Source: Membranipora membranacea (taxonomy: Eukaryota; Bryozoa; Gymnolaemata; Cheilostomatida; Membraniporidae). From it: 64,000 nucleotides of DNA. The translations under genes were made by a program, and so were the position numbers. This document shows positions 12,201-25,200 of the stretch, in pieces. Numbering within the stretch: the stretch's first letter is position 1; each line of letters begins with the position of its first letter. The notes under the pieces are model-generated. The model was not told the origin of the DNA. It saw only the letters and a list, made by a program, of their open reading frames with translations, and did no database searches. Where the stretch lies: contig OU612072.1 of the NCBI GenBank assembly GCA_914767715.1, positions 19,962,001 through 20,026,000 on the forward strand, written 5' to 3'.

Positions 12201-13378
12201 CTAGCCTCAGTTCCTCTCCCCTCTCTGTATCCATTCCTAGCAGTGTTCCCGGCTATCGTCATAGATGTTGTACCATCGCTGGTCTTCAGTGAGTGGTTGT
12301 CAGGGTACAGGATGTTACCGGGTTTGAAGAGATCTTCTTCCACGTGATAAACAGAGGAAGAGGTGGTGGTGAAGTCTGTAGCTGTAGATCTCTCTAATCT
12401 GTAAGATTAATATTGTTATGTAAACACAGATATTGCAAATGTAATATTTTAAATTCATAATTCAAATGAAGTGTATTTTTCGTTTTCTAAGTATTCATGT
12501 TCTGGTGGGTGAATCAAATATATCGGAATTATCAATTTTTCCCATAATTGATTCAAATGGATAATTGTGTTTTCGATCAACAAATTAAATTTAAATGCAC
12601 CAGACACCAAAATATATAACATTATGGTTATTTGGAGTTGTCTCATGTTGTACACCATGAGGAGGCAATACACAAAATTTCAATTAAGTGACCTAAATTC
12701 AAAATCTTGAGTAAAACAGATATTTGCTTCAATTAATCAACAAAAATGTTTGCATTGTATAAATTACAAAAAAGTAACAGCTTGTACCAAAATTAATGTG
12801 TAATATCACAAATCACAAGAAGGAATGAAACGATCAAATGATTAGTTCACTGAACATTGCCTATCCTGAATCTGATATTTTTCATAAGGATATTCTAGCA
12901 TAGAACTCAGAAGGCTTTCAAACCCCTATTTACTATCAAAGTGACCTGGATAGGTAGATAAACATCACATCAATGGAAAGTGACTCACCGATCAACTAGA
13001 GACTGCATATCCTGATCGACACACCATCCAGTATTAAGTATCACACAACATAACACCTGTCAAAACAATGATGGTATTAATTAAGTTTGTTACAAGAGAA
13101 AATACCAAGGTACTTTAGGTTTGGGGGAGCGGACATCACCCATATAAAGAGAAAACCGAGTCCCCATTGAGACCCTCTGCGCACTCATCATATAAGTGTT
13201 ATGTCTGGGTTAAAGTATGTCATGCTTGTAATCTTCTGTACTATAACTACTTCTTTTTTTTCAGGATTATTACATAATATCATTTTTAAGGTTATAATTG
13301 AATTGCCATTCCCATTGTACTTACAAGGGAAAGTGCCAGTCTCAGCTCCATGATTTTCAACAGGCCGAATATCTTCAT
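8775..13378 (-). CDS. Gene A: secreted NHL-repeat protein, nine exons
   Basis: Exons on the minus strand: 13378-13325, 13056-12989, 12398-11527, 11145-10915, 10697-10527, 10132-9947, 9779-9636, 9227-9029, 8883-8775. All joins are in phase and give 677 residues. Residues 1-35 look like a signal peptide spanning the first intron (exon 1 reads MKIFGLLKIMELRLALSL); Met10 is an alternative start. Residues of about 85-330, all in one exon, form an NHL-type beta-propeller with recurring GY-(T/R)-(D/E)-G and F-x-x-P/R blocks. A Thr-rich, probably glycosylated linker follows (about 335-352). Then come five cysteine-bearing modules of 47-65 residues (exons 4-8); exons 4 and 5 are clear copies. The tail is short and basic, with no membrane segment, so the product is probably secreted or matrix-bound. 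The partner is unknown. The propeller call is firm; the modules are unassigned. Confidence 0.8.
10459..10490 (-). pseudogene. Relic 3' end of a third exon copy in gene A
   Basis: Below exon 5 on the minus strand, a short piece reads KMLVINN and is followed by a GTGAGTATA donor. It resembles the exon ends IIVINN plus GTGGGTATA and GTGAGTATA of exons 4 and 5. The rest of such an exon is missing. I read it as the remnant of a third tandem copy. The match is short and could be chance. Confidence 0.35.
11482..11526 (-). other. Possible alternative extension of gene A exon 3
   Basis: Exon 3 of gene A has two good donors: GTGAGT next to 11527, and GTAAGT next to 11482. The 45 nt between them are open and both donors leave phase 1, so either could join exon 4 and would add or omit 15 residues between the propeller and the Thr-rich linker. 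Which one is used cannot be told from sequence. Confidence 0.4.
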
Positions 13379-16300
13379 CGGACTATAGCAATATTAATTC
13401 TACACCTCTAGTCTCTCCTCAGAACGGTAAGTGAATGAACTGGCAGTGAACATAAACCCGCTGCGGAGGTATTTAGCTAGCGGCAACTAATATTTAACCA
13501 GTTATCTGTTATGTTCGTCAAACTTCAGATAAGAGAGCCGAGTAAACCTTTCTCTGCCTGGTACTAAATACTGTTTACGTAGGAATCTCTTATCAGTGTA
13601 AACATTTAAAGGTAGCTATATTGGACAAATTCGTGAGTCTAGTTTTAACAAAGTCCCCAATATTGAACCAGGGTACTGCTGTGTGCGTCAGAGACCTGAT
13701 AAGAAGGACAAGTGAAAGTTTCACTGCTAAGTACTCAATCATGCTAAAACAATGATTTGCTTATCACTGTAAATGTTACAGGAGGCGACAAATTTAAATT
13801 CTATGTAAAAGGCCGATATTTACAGGTCTGAGTCTGTTGCATCAATTGAGCTACAATGATAATAAGGAATGGCAACTCTTTGTTTGTCATCAACATCTCT
13901 CTCATGGCACATAATTCTTGAGGTGTTTTTAATGGTGTAACAATTTAACAGTTTATCAGGGGGCCTGATGTTTACAAGCCTGTGCCAGTTTGGTCAACTA
14001 AGCTACAATGATATTTACGAAGGATGACAGCACACAATTCTTGCGTGTATCAATTTTAGCCAATTTATTATTAGCTTTATTTTTATTCAATTGCATTGCA
14101 TGGATCTCATGATATCAAACTACCTCAACCATTCTTTGTAGTGTCTAACTTTTATCCTTAAACTGCCATAAATACCAAATGCCGTTATCTTGTAGAAACA
14201 ATTAATGATGAGATCATACGATTGATATCAAAGTGACGCAACTCAATCATGTGGAAGCTGGGAATGTTGAATTTATTGACGCAAGCTATAACAATACTGC
14301 TGATCTTGTGCTTATTATTGGGAGGGCGTTATAGCTCAGCCCCTCCTATATTTAATCAACATCAACCAAGTGAATGTTTTGGATTCTTATTCTCAGTCAC
14401 AACTAAACAACAAGATACTATCTAAAGATAACTTCTGACTCACTCTTCTGATATCAGATATCAAACCATATATCCATAGAACGCATATATAAGAAAGGTA
14501 GGATTAAAGACATTGAAGGGTGCGAGGGATTGAATAGTCAATCAAGAATTGCCTCCTAATTGGACACAGATGACCCCTGAGCCACCGATCGCCTGGCAGT
14601 TAATCTCACGCAGGGTAAACAATTGCAATTTCTTCATAGACATGGGATGATGGGGCTGCTTAGAGAGCATGTTCCCGAAGCTATGGTCAAAATTCAACTT
14701 TAAAGCAAACAGCTTACTGAGACTGCGCAATCTAGCAGTATTCATGCTGCAGTGTTATGTGGCTAGTACAAACTATATATAACCTGGTATCTTAAACAGA
14801 GAGCATACCTGCCATGTAAAACGACGGCAACTGTTTGATACACAGTCATTCAGAAGAGCAGTTTCACTCTACATTAAATTTGTATGGCTAGTCTGTTATT
14901 TTAAAAATTTATTCAAGGCTGCCGTTTCTCTAAACTATTAATAATCTGTAAGTTTTTACCAAGTGACATAGTATTAGGAAAAGCAGCTAATTTTGTATGA
15001 CGGCTGCCCGCACATAATTAGGGAGCTTGATCATTTTTAGTAATCTGTGGCATCCACGGGTTGTTAAAAGACAAAAAATTTCAATAAGAACAAAGAACTT
15101 TATGTTTCTGTGAAAAAGACAAGAAAATTTCATCTTAACATTGCTTACAATTATGCCAAGCTTCGGTGATTATTTAGAAGATGATGGATCGATAACTTTA
15201 AGTATTCGTAACAGGCCCCATGATTTATTTACAAGGCAGCCAGGGTTGTTAAAAAGCTATTGGTATAGGTGTTCACCTCTCAACGCTTCTGAAGTGAATG
15301 GTCAAGGGCTCAAGTACCGCTGGTAAGCAAGAGCGAGTGGCTTTCTCTTTCTAGAAGGTAAACAAGTTGTGTAAGGGTTGCGCCACATCAACCCTCCAAT
15401 GCCACAAAAGCAGAACCAGCGTGATAGACTTAGGGACTCTGCTTGCAGAGTACGGAAGTAGCTAAAGCTAAAACACCGTTCCTCTTACTTTACTGTTTAA
15501 AAGTTGCCTAGCGCAGCTGCCTTCTGGTTTTCAAAAACAAGACATAGTTGTCTATGTCAATAATTGGTTTACTAATTTGTAAGGTAACAAGTAATCATTA
15601 GTACGACTTATCCCTGTGTAAGCGGCATTATCTATGAATATCTCACTTCATGATATTGAATACGTCATTTGCTTCATTTCGATTAAAATTTTGGCCAATG
15701 TCAACTTGAACTTTTTGACGGTTTTTGGTAACCACAATACTGGCACGCAATTACCGGTTTAGACCATTATGTGTTTTGGTTTATATAACAAGTATTTAAG
15801 ATAGTATTAGGGAAAGAGATGTAAAGTTAGTGATCAAGCAGGATGAGGACCCATGAGCTGTATCCAACACAGCAAACCTCAACAATGCGATTTAAATTTA
15901 GGGGCAAGTCTTGGTGTCTCAAGGTACGAGGGCACGCTGTAAAAATCATCATGACGCAATATCACAAACACTTATTGGGAGATTTAACCTCTAATAGATT
16001 GACACCCCCATACTTTTGGTAAGCAGTAACAATGCCGTAATAAACCAAGACCTTGTTTTAATGTGTTTAGAAAGGTATACCAGACCTTCCCCCTTCAATG
16101 CTTTTGTCAGTGGTCCTTGCTTTGCGCGGCAGAGAAAACTAATACATATTTTTTAATTTGGCAATAGCCTTGAAATTCTCATGAGCTTCAAACCTCTGAT
16201 AAGAGAAGGAAGTAAACCTTTCACTGCTTAGTAATCCTAGGGTGTTGGCGTATTTCTCTTATCACTTATTATTATGAGATCGCAGGCCAGTCTTTTTTAA

Positions 16301-17110
16301 AAAGCATTTCGAGAAAATTAAAGACTATAATGTTTTAGACTAGACATTAGACTATAATTTTATTAGATATGTTGAACTGCAATGCATCTGTCTTGTGATT
16401 AAAAAAGTAATGGTGCTGGTAGGGCATGGCCGTCATGTCCAACTTTGACTTGATACCAGAAAAAAAAGCGTATTGGAAGGCAGACTCTCATAATCTCATA
16501 ATTCGCGTCCTCTCCCACTAGCAATGGTAAGCCTTATATCCAACCTTACCCAGCGGCAGTCATTATTTAGAGGACTTGAATAAATACAGACGATGCTGGG
16601 GACTAGGGAACTAATACAGAAATTCTCCTCGATAATACTCATGATATTCATAAACTGATTGCCTTGGCCTGAAGCAGGACATCTGACGATACATTGCATC
16701 AAGACAAAGGGTAGGTGTACGAAGCTAAATATGCAGCCTGTTGACATATTTTGATCTGTTCCTGCAATACAACGTAATCGTTTAAAGTAACGCTAAGTGA
16801 TTGCTTAGAATTATCAATTTTATAGAGCAGCCTACACAGCTTTGCTATTAAATCAAGGTCATCCTTAAAAAAGTTTGTATCTCTTATCAATCAAGTTTCA
16901 AAGAAGCCAAATTGGACCGACTCATGTTCCTCGTCACCAACTTATTTAGCTTCAAAACTGCATGGTGCCTAAAGTATGTGACAAGAGCACCAAGTTAGCT
17001 CTATACTGCTTGGCACTGAACCCTGTTAATGTGTATGTAGGCAGATAACTCCATTTTTTGCTATCTTTGTCGCATATTCGACCCACTAGGAGCCGAATAT
17101 CCAAGCAGAA
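13379..17110. other. Intergenic, with a few hairpin modules
   Basis: Hairpin modules of the CTGATAAGAG / CTCTTATCA type are seen at 13515-13605, 13690-13775, 16190-16275 and, decayed, near 16975-17050. Between 13800 and 16190 and between 16280 and 16970 I find no exon, RNA gene or repeat that I can support. Open frames there lack splice signals and protein-like composition. Confidence 0.5.
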
Positions 17111-17966
17111 CAGATGTCGCATACACAGCAACAAACAGGATAATTTCTGCATCATCATCAGTACACTCAAACCTTGACTGGAGGACACGCAGTTACCAGC
17201 CGGTGCATATCACCTCGAATCCGGGATATGCAAATAGATTCCAATCTAAATTCTATTCTTAACACCGGCGCCAACAGAGACAATTCAGAATTAGCAACTC
17301 TTGTGGCCGATCAACCCACGCTTGCGGCCGATCAACCCTCTTTTTGCGGCAATTGAGAAATGTGTTTTATTCTTGTTTTTTGCTGGTGTGCGTCAGCAGT
17401 TTTTTCTAAGGTGTCTGGAACCATGCTATATAAGAGCATGGTTCACCAATGAAAGTCATGAATTGATCTGTTTGGCGACCCTCTGGTCGACAAGCAGCGC
17501 TGTTTGTTTGCAACTTTATTCTGGAGACAGGTCAGTTTTTAAACATTAAAGTTTTACAGTTTTTATCATAATATTATTTTCATTTATTGCACATTAGTGA
17601 TATTTATAGGGAAATAGAACTTGCCTTATTATTTGATAATGGCACAGTACAACACTTGGTTGGATTATTTATACCTGTCAACTAATTAAGTCTAAATGAA
17701 TTAAATCGAGCATGCATGGCATCATTAACTAGAAAATATAACTCGTTGAAATAAGACATGCATTGTTTAAGTTGAATTGCGTTTGATGTCAAACTTGATA
17801 AGAATTAAAAGGCATGCTCTAGAGTCAAGTGTTTGATCTCAATCAAATGAGAGATCGCATGTAAATAAGTCAGTGTCACAGAGTGAGAATCATCATACCA
17901 AGCTCTTGAGCACAGATCTCAGTAGCGGAGAGTTAATGTGGTGACTCCATAACCTGGAATCCCACA
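17111..17966 (+). repeat. Dispersed 0.86-kb element, copy 1 (LTR-like)
   Basis: This segment reappears inverted at 37230-38157. Both copies end at TGGAATCCCACA. Read in this orientation the element has a TATATAAG box at 17427-17434 set in the middle of a perfect 10-bp inverted repeat (GAACCATGCT, 17418-17427, with AGCATGGTTC, 17435-17444). A promoter-like centre, a CA end and no coding frame suggest a solo LTR or similar non-coding element. I could not confirm a target duplication. Confidence 0.6.
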
Positions 17967-19519
17967 CAGACACCTCTCTTTTACTCATTATTGATCATGT
18001 TTATTTTGTATGGAGTTAACTTCTTCCTGTTATATATTAACAAAGTCAGCAATGCGGTCTGTGGGGTATTGTTTAGCTGTAGTGTCAATTCAGTGTAGTA
18101 TTAGTAGATAAACAGTACTGACTTTCTTCCTTGTCGGAAATCAGTCCTATTATAAAATACCTAATATCTATACCATAATAAAACACCTGTATGGCCCAGT
18201 CAAATGCATTAAGACAAAACACCTAACACAGGAAAGCCATGCCAACTCTACTGTGACAGGGGTGTATCGCAAATATCCCGGATTAACAGATGATCTTTGA
18301 TTGAAGCGTCGCCTGAAATAGAGATGTCACTCCTCCATCAATTTTAACTATCATTCCAGTTTTTTTTTATAATCAATTTATTTTCACTCACATTTCTTAT
18401 CATTGGTATAAAATTGGCAGACAATGTTACAATACGCCCCTGCCTGGGCTGTTATTACCATTTCCCTTACGACATTAGGAGATGTGTAGAACATTTTCTA
18501 AGCAAGGGAGGGAGGGAGGGAGGGAGGGAGGGAGGTCGCTCATTGACCCACAATGTGAATACTGTTTTGTTAAAATAGAAATAATCGAGAAGGATCTTGA
18601 CTAAAAATAGCAATCCTAAAGAAAGTATCTCCAAATATATACTTCAGGACATCTCAAGAGTCTAATTGATGACCTGGCTGCTTTGCACATACTTCTCTAT
18701 GGATCACAAAGTTTATGCATGATAGATGAGTTTAATGTAACTGATTAACCGAAAGGACTTGCTATCTAACAGTCTGGTCAGTTTTTAATAGTTCCTGGTA
18801 CAGAGTGGACTGTGAGTAGTTTTTATGACGAGGTTTAGCTCCATGTCCTGTAACTCAACAGCAGAGAGTACTGATATCCGGCTTTAGAATGCAGTCTTCT
18901 CTAAATGGTTACCGACGGTGATATCCTTTACTAGACATCACCGTTCATCTCTTCGAATCACACAACCAGCAAGGTGTACTATAACTCATTTTGGTAAGAT
19001 GGTATTCTGGTGACAAAAAAAATTTGTTGACTGATATCGTAATACCCTACTTACGCTATGTAAGCCAGGCAGGCACATAGACTGAAGGGAATGAGCAGCA
19101 GTGCTTTGACAGTAATTGGTTGATGACCGGCTCAGGACAACCATTTCATCAAGAAATATGTGTAAGTTGATCTGGGAGGGAAATGTCAGGGGTAGATATA
19201 TGTTTACTGTTTATGTAGCTGACAATAAATCTGTACCGGAATACCATGTTCTTGCGCACATAAAGAAGCCAAATTGAGCGATAGAAACCATCACTTCAAC
19301 TAAGAAAAGCGTTTGATTATTTTGAAAGTGAGTTGGGGTGAAGAATTGTACTGCTTTTCTAAATAGAACATATCACATATCAAACTGCTTTGATAACCAT
19401 ACATTTCATGAACTTCAGTTATAGAATTGAAACTCTGGTGTATTTTCTCTCTCCATGTATTTATGATCTCACACCATTCTTAGTCTTTAAAAAGATTAAA
19501 ATTGACACCCTCTCCGTCT
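17967..19519. other. Spacer with a (GGGA)n tract
   Basis: No gene seen. The only distinctive feature is a run of about seven GGGA units at 18506-18534, able in principle to form a G-quadruplex. Confidence 0.5.
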
Positions 19520-21005
19520 CGTTAAGATTTTTAGGGAGTTGTCCTCTCAGAGGAAAGGAGGGGATAACTTCTTCAATCTTTTAAATAATCCGATAGAGAG
19601 AGGATGTTATTGGCATAAAAATATGACAAGGTTTTGTCACTCACTGCGTCCCGGAGAATACATGGTGAGGTAGGGGGTATGCTTTGAGGAAATTTTATCC
19701 CTGGAAAAAAATGCCAGTTACAAATTATTCTCAGGAGTGAACACAGTGAGCTCACTCAAACTCAAGCAGCTTGTGTGATCTGACATCTATTTCTCAGCTA
19801 ACCATTAATTGGATTTCAATACATGTATCCTGGTGATGATTAATCTCATCATAATTATGATTAGAGCATCAACTCAACGTGTCACTGTGGGAGTTTTATT
19901 GCACTGTTGACATGAGGATGTCTTATCAATGCTAAGTTCCAATGGCTGGGAATTAGGAAAAGTCACACTTCTAGTTCTACATAAATTAATATTTCACCAT
20001 GAAGCGCTATGTGCGTCATTCAACTGATAAGAGTACCAGGTGAAACTTTCACTTGTAGTGTAGTTGAATACTGATGACTCAAGTATCACTTATCAATGTA
20101 AATATTGCAAGGTCATTAATACTGACAATATGAGGTCTCATGGCCGATAATTCGCAATATATAACCATATGCGGATGTTTGTGTCTCACATCTGATAAAA
20201 GAATAAAATTGACCACTCACAATAGTTGATGAGTGTGTCTTAGCGGTCGAAGTGATGGATACATGGGAACACACACTGTGTTTTGATTTTTGGCATGAAT
20301 GTGCCTATCAATGTAGTTAACTCAAACATATGCTTCATCCTCTACTGAACTATAAATTGTGCTATATTATGAAATGCACTGTTTGTACAATTGAATAGCA
20401 CTGGATGAACCCTTGTCACCCGGCTTCATAAGGGCCACAGCTACTTTTTTGTGGCTGCGCAACAAGCCTACAATTTATGCGAATAAGACCATATGGGTAG
20501 AATAGTAATTTGATTCAGGATAAATTTGGAAAATAATTCGATGGGTTGTATGTCTTGCATATGGGATAAATCATGAACGTTGAGGGTCTAAAATACACAA
20601 TGATTAGGAACTAATTGTAAGGGCACAACCCTTAAGTTAATCGGATTTAGTTTGTACCCGAGTTGGAGAATGCAAGCAGTCACTCAATGTAATTTTTAAC
20701 ATCTCTCTTTCTTGACGATATCATAAGCAATGTAACCTGGCAAGGAGTACATGCAGGATAGTAACTATAAGAGTGCCAAATACGCACTCCTCGGCGGGAG
20801 TACTAAACATTGGTGACGTGAGAAGGTCTTATCAATGCTAACTACACGTAAAGCGCCTTATTAAAAGTCATGCTTGTTCAAACATTTGATAGGAGAACCT
20901 TTTACTGGAAAATATTGAATACTGTTACTTGAGTTTCTCTTATCTATGTCAAGATTACAAGGTCAGTAATACAGACAACGTCACGTCTCATGGTCCTCTA
21001 TGATT
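19520..21005. repeat. Segmental duplication B, copy 2
   Basis: The counterpart of 3677-6110 without the 684-bp fold-back element, so it shows the uninterrupted site near 20218. It also lacks about 300 bp present in copy 1 at 5655-5975. Non-coding; contains hairpin modules at 19915-20175 and 20820-21005. Confidence 0.8.
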
Positions 21006-22157
21006 AAACATATATAACCAGATGGCAGCTGTTTGCATCACACAACTGATAAGGGCACGTAATTCACCTTTCGCTGCCGGCAGCCGAATATCAAGTTCCT
21101 GTGACTGTGTCTTAGTAGGGATAGTAATTGGTAACCACCGACAACATCACTGTGTTTTATCATAGTCTGCATGCTCCTATAGATGTTTATCACATACTAA
21201 CCTTATATCTAAGTACAACACTTAGCTACTTGGTCTAATGTATTATGATTTTAATTACATAATATGTATTGTTTGTATACTTGAAGGACAGTTGACGAAG
21301 CCTTGGCACGCTGCCACAAGATAATAACCTAGTGACAAGGTTACAGTGAATGCTGGTAGGATCATATATCCATCACAGATAAGGTAAGAATAAGAATAAA
21401 ATCCTGCACACATTTGGTCTATGCATGGATGAGTTCCATATTTTGAATAGAGCATGAAAGGCCAGTACGCCGGAAGGGCACAGCTGTTATTATGGGAGTA
21501 CTAATTGCACAACACAAAAATGGCACAAATTGCTATTGAGAAAATTGGTGACAAAATCTTCGTAGGCGTTTTGACTTGTAAAATTTGATTTAGAATCCAT
21601 GACTTTTAAATCCCATAATTTCAGGGCTATACCAATAAAATATAAAACACATACAATGCAACGTTACTGTATTCTCTGATAAATAGATAAATCACATAAT
21701 TATTGTGAGCTATGAGACAATTCTCACTTGGTGATTTCCTACCAAAATTTAGGTTAATGAGTTTGTGTTAGTTTGATTTTTAGATGGCCAAAAATTTAGT
21801 ATAGTAAGTGGAAAAATTACTAATAATGAAATTGGTTACAGAATCTCCGTAAATATTTTAACTTGTAAAATTGGATTTAGCTTCTTAGAAATCGAATAGC
21901 TGAACTGAGGATATGTTAATATCGTCTAGCAAGGATGAGTGCATACAGAGTATTATTGGTATATTGAGGAACATTGAAATCGGATATGAGGTACCTTTTT
22001 TTAAATTGTTAATTTTTTTATACCAAGTGTTTCCATTGGTTAAATCAACAACCCAAATTTGACCTCTAACCTTTCTCTCCATTGTGACAACGATAGTTGC
22101 TTTGTATCCCTTACCTGTTTCACCAGCCAATCAGAATGATTTTGCGGGACATGAGGG
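21006..22157. other. Spacer upstream of gene B
   Basis: A further decayed hairpin module lies at 21040-21120. A minus-strand open frame of 81 codons (22130-21885) overlaps the gene B promoter, but nothing supports it. No other feature seen. Confidence 0.4.
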
Positions 22158-22165
22158 TATATAAG
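22158..22165 (+). promoter_or_regulatory. TATA box of gene B
   Basis: TATATAAG lies 90 nt before the gene B start codon. With initiation about 30 nt downstream, the 5' leader would be about 65 nt long, and it contains no upstream ATG. Confidence 0.6.
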
Positions 22166-22254
22166 TTAAAATACTCTTCTGAATCGGTATTGCGGAGTGA
22201 ACATTGGTAACTCTATCTACCTTATTCTGTCACTGTGAGGAAATAAATTAAGAA

Positions 22255-25200
22255 ATGTCAGATACTAGCGTTGGTGGGTTTAGAAACTCAGGTGAAGGTG
22301 AGAGAATTTAAGTTTTTTTTTTGTTCAAGTGATTTTGTGTCAAATCCTAGATGTCAACTGCGAAATGTGCCTTTAATGAATTCATTTTGCTGCACTTCCG
22401 AAATTTTGACAAAAGAAAACGCTGCTGTCCGTGCTGTTGCTTGTTGAATTACTAAGATGAGAAAGTATGGGCTTGCTAATGGGTTACACCATTTCAAAAA
22501 GTTACATGCATTTACTTACCATTACATACAAAAATGCTAAATAAAATTATTTTTCATTGCAGTTGTAATTCATCCTGAAGCAGCATCCGCGAGTGGCTCA
22601 AATTTTCAGCCAGGAGGGAGTAAACCGCCCTTGGGATTGTCTCTAGTTGAAACATGTCCTGGTGAGTGGAAAGTCAACCTATCTCATCAACTTATTTTAT
22701 ACCTAAGTTATGGCATTATCGTAAATCTGGTTTAAACACCTATGGCTGTGTTATATATACTTGAGGCTGACATAAAATATGTGGGGAGAGAAATGCAATT
22801 TTTCTTATTGCATTGAGGTGATGATTGTTTCCACAATCGTAGAAGATAATATGGTTTGTACAAGTTAAATTGGGTGTTCTAATTAAACATCTCTTCGTTG
22901 GTTGAATACAAAGTTGATCGAGACTTCCGTACGCTGCTTGACATTTGATTATGCTGTTAGCTCATCCCACAATAGTATAAGTTCTTAAAACACTGAAAGC
23001 TTGAAATTCAATTAAAAATCTGTATTGACAAATAAATAGATCGTACGGTTTTTGTACTGGCTGCAAAGACCCCCCTGCCCCACCTGACTGAACGTATTGA
23101 TTAAATACCCAGAAAAAGCGATGCCATTCAGACGCCTAAATTGGAAACTCGAATTACTTTAAAATTTTATAGTTTCCTAATTCTCTGATGGTTTGTACGC
23201 ATTCTCCAATAATTTCAATTGCCAAACGTGGTGTTTCTTTACCACCAGATTTGCTTGTGGCTTCTGGTTTCTGGTTTCTGGTTTCATTGACTGATGGGGA
23301 ATTTTTTACTAACAGTAGGCAAAGTCAATGGTTAATTGAATTTTGCATAAGTTACTTAATTCAGACGCTTTGGTACATCATTGAGTTGGTCATTTGGGAT
23401 TCCAGCGCTTTTTGCACATTAATTTCTTTGGTTTCTGTATACACCTTGAAATTCCGGTGAGCACCTGAGAGTGAAATCAACATAAGTTTGAATCAAGAGT
23501 CGAGACAATGGATGAAGTAATGAAAAGTTTTCTCTCACTTGTTTCTAATTTGCAGTATATATGAATTGTTATAACAATTCATTAATACATAGTAACAAAG
23601 CTTGTCTCCCACCCTCCCTGCTTGGAGAGTATCAATAAACCTTTATTTTCTGATGATTCATTGCTCCCCCTGTTCAAAGGAAAGACAAATCCAAAACAAG
23701 CAATAATTGCATGTTGGGGAACAAAAGTTTTATAGTTCCTGTGTAATAGGATTATGCAGTTGATTCTGTACTTGGCCATTCATCTGATAATTATCTATTT
23801 GCATGCAATCTAGACCAGCTGTATTCAATAATACTGAACATTAACAAGTTTTACATCCTCTGCCATAGGTTCAGGGGCTGATGTTGTTGCTGGTGATGAG
23901 AGTACTAATATAGCACCTTTAAGACGATCTCCCCGAAAGAGACATGCCTTTATCTCTTCTACTCCTTCTAAAGTGCCCAAGTCATCTACCATAACAAGGT
24001 AATTGATCAAAATTGTCAACCTTTACTTGCAACAACTAAACAAGCCTAAGCAAGATTTAAACACTGTTTAGATAGGAGGATGCAACTTGATTATCCACTC
24101 AGTCCAATTAGTTGACTGGCATTAACTGAAAGGAATTGAAATTGTAGGAGTTGAGTGAGAGTAGACACGTGTATTTCATTTTTTGTTTGTTCATTACTAT
24201 GCTGGTAGCTGACAACCGCATCTGCTTGTTGGACATAAGGCCATGTATACAACCACAAATATGGACTAACGGAGAATTAAGTTGTAAAAACTCAGAACAA
24301 TAATATGTGGTTGTATGCATGTGGGTTCATAATGTCACTATGTTTTGAAAATCTCAGCATTATTTTAGATTTGAGGTTCACCAAAAAATGAATTAAAACT
24401 GACCTCTGGATTCAAGAATAGTTATAGGGTGTGATGCTTTATGCTTAAATTAATTTAATTCATCTGTAAATATAAAACTGCTACATTTTAGGTCTTTGGT
24501 TAATTATACTGCTCCGGGAAAACGATATGAACATGATATTTATTATCTCCATTACAGGGACAACAGCGCCTCAACAGATTCTCAGGATTGTCAGTATGGA
24601 AGTGCATTGTCAGCAGGGCCGTTTAAAGAGATGATGTTGGCAGCCGCAGCTCAAACATCTACATATCTAGCTGCACTGTTTCTTCCAGTACTAACGGTTG
24701 TGTCTGGCCTTATGGGTTTGTCGGTGTGCAGGACACACAGGGAAGATATAGATATGGAGGTACCCAACATCCTCTGGACCTGTGTCGCAGCTCCTCCTGG
24801 TAAGTTGACACCAATAATAATTCCAATCTTCTTCTCTTGTAGGTAAGCTGTGCTATGTTTTGGTCTATGTCAGCAGATAAAAAAATATTTTGTCGATGCA
24901 CAATTTCTTCTGTACATCACACTAGAATGTTATTTTTGGTGCAAACATGCATGTTATTAGTTCCGTACTAAATTCTAGCACTGACTAGCTTAGGTAGATT
25001 ATTCAGGCATATATTCTGAAATCATGAATTCTACCATAGATATGTCAAGTCAGATTTTGTCAAGTCAGATATGTCAAGTACAGATTTTATGAAGCCATAA
25101 ATTATAACTCGTCATAGACTGGAACCTGTTTCTCTAATTGTCTGCTTATTTAATTGTATCTATCACTGTATAATCAGTTGTTGCTCATTATGATTCCAGG

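Noticed and set aside
17111-17966. Protein-coding gene with a TATA box
   Set aside because: The same sequence is present inverted at 37230-38157 with different open frames, so it is a dispersed non-coding element.
3677-21120. CRISPR-like array from repeated hairpin modules
   Set aside because: Units are irregular, diverged and dispersed, with no uniform spacers, in a eukaryotic context.
21885-22130. Minus-strand 81-codon gene divergent from gene B
   Set aside because: It overlaps the TATA box and leader of gene B and has no splice or homology support. Its composition is somewhat protein-like, so it is kept only as a note.
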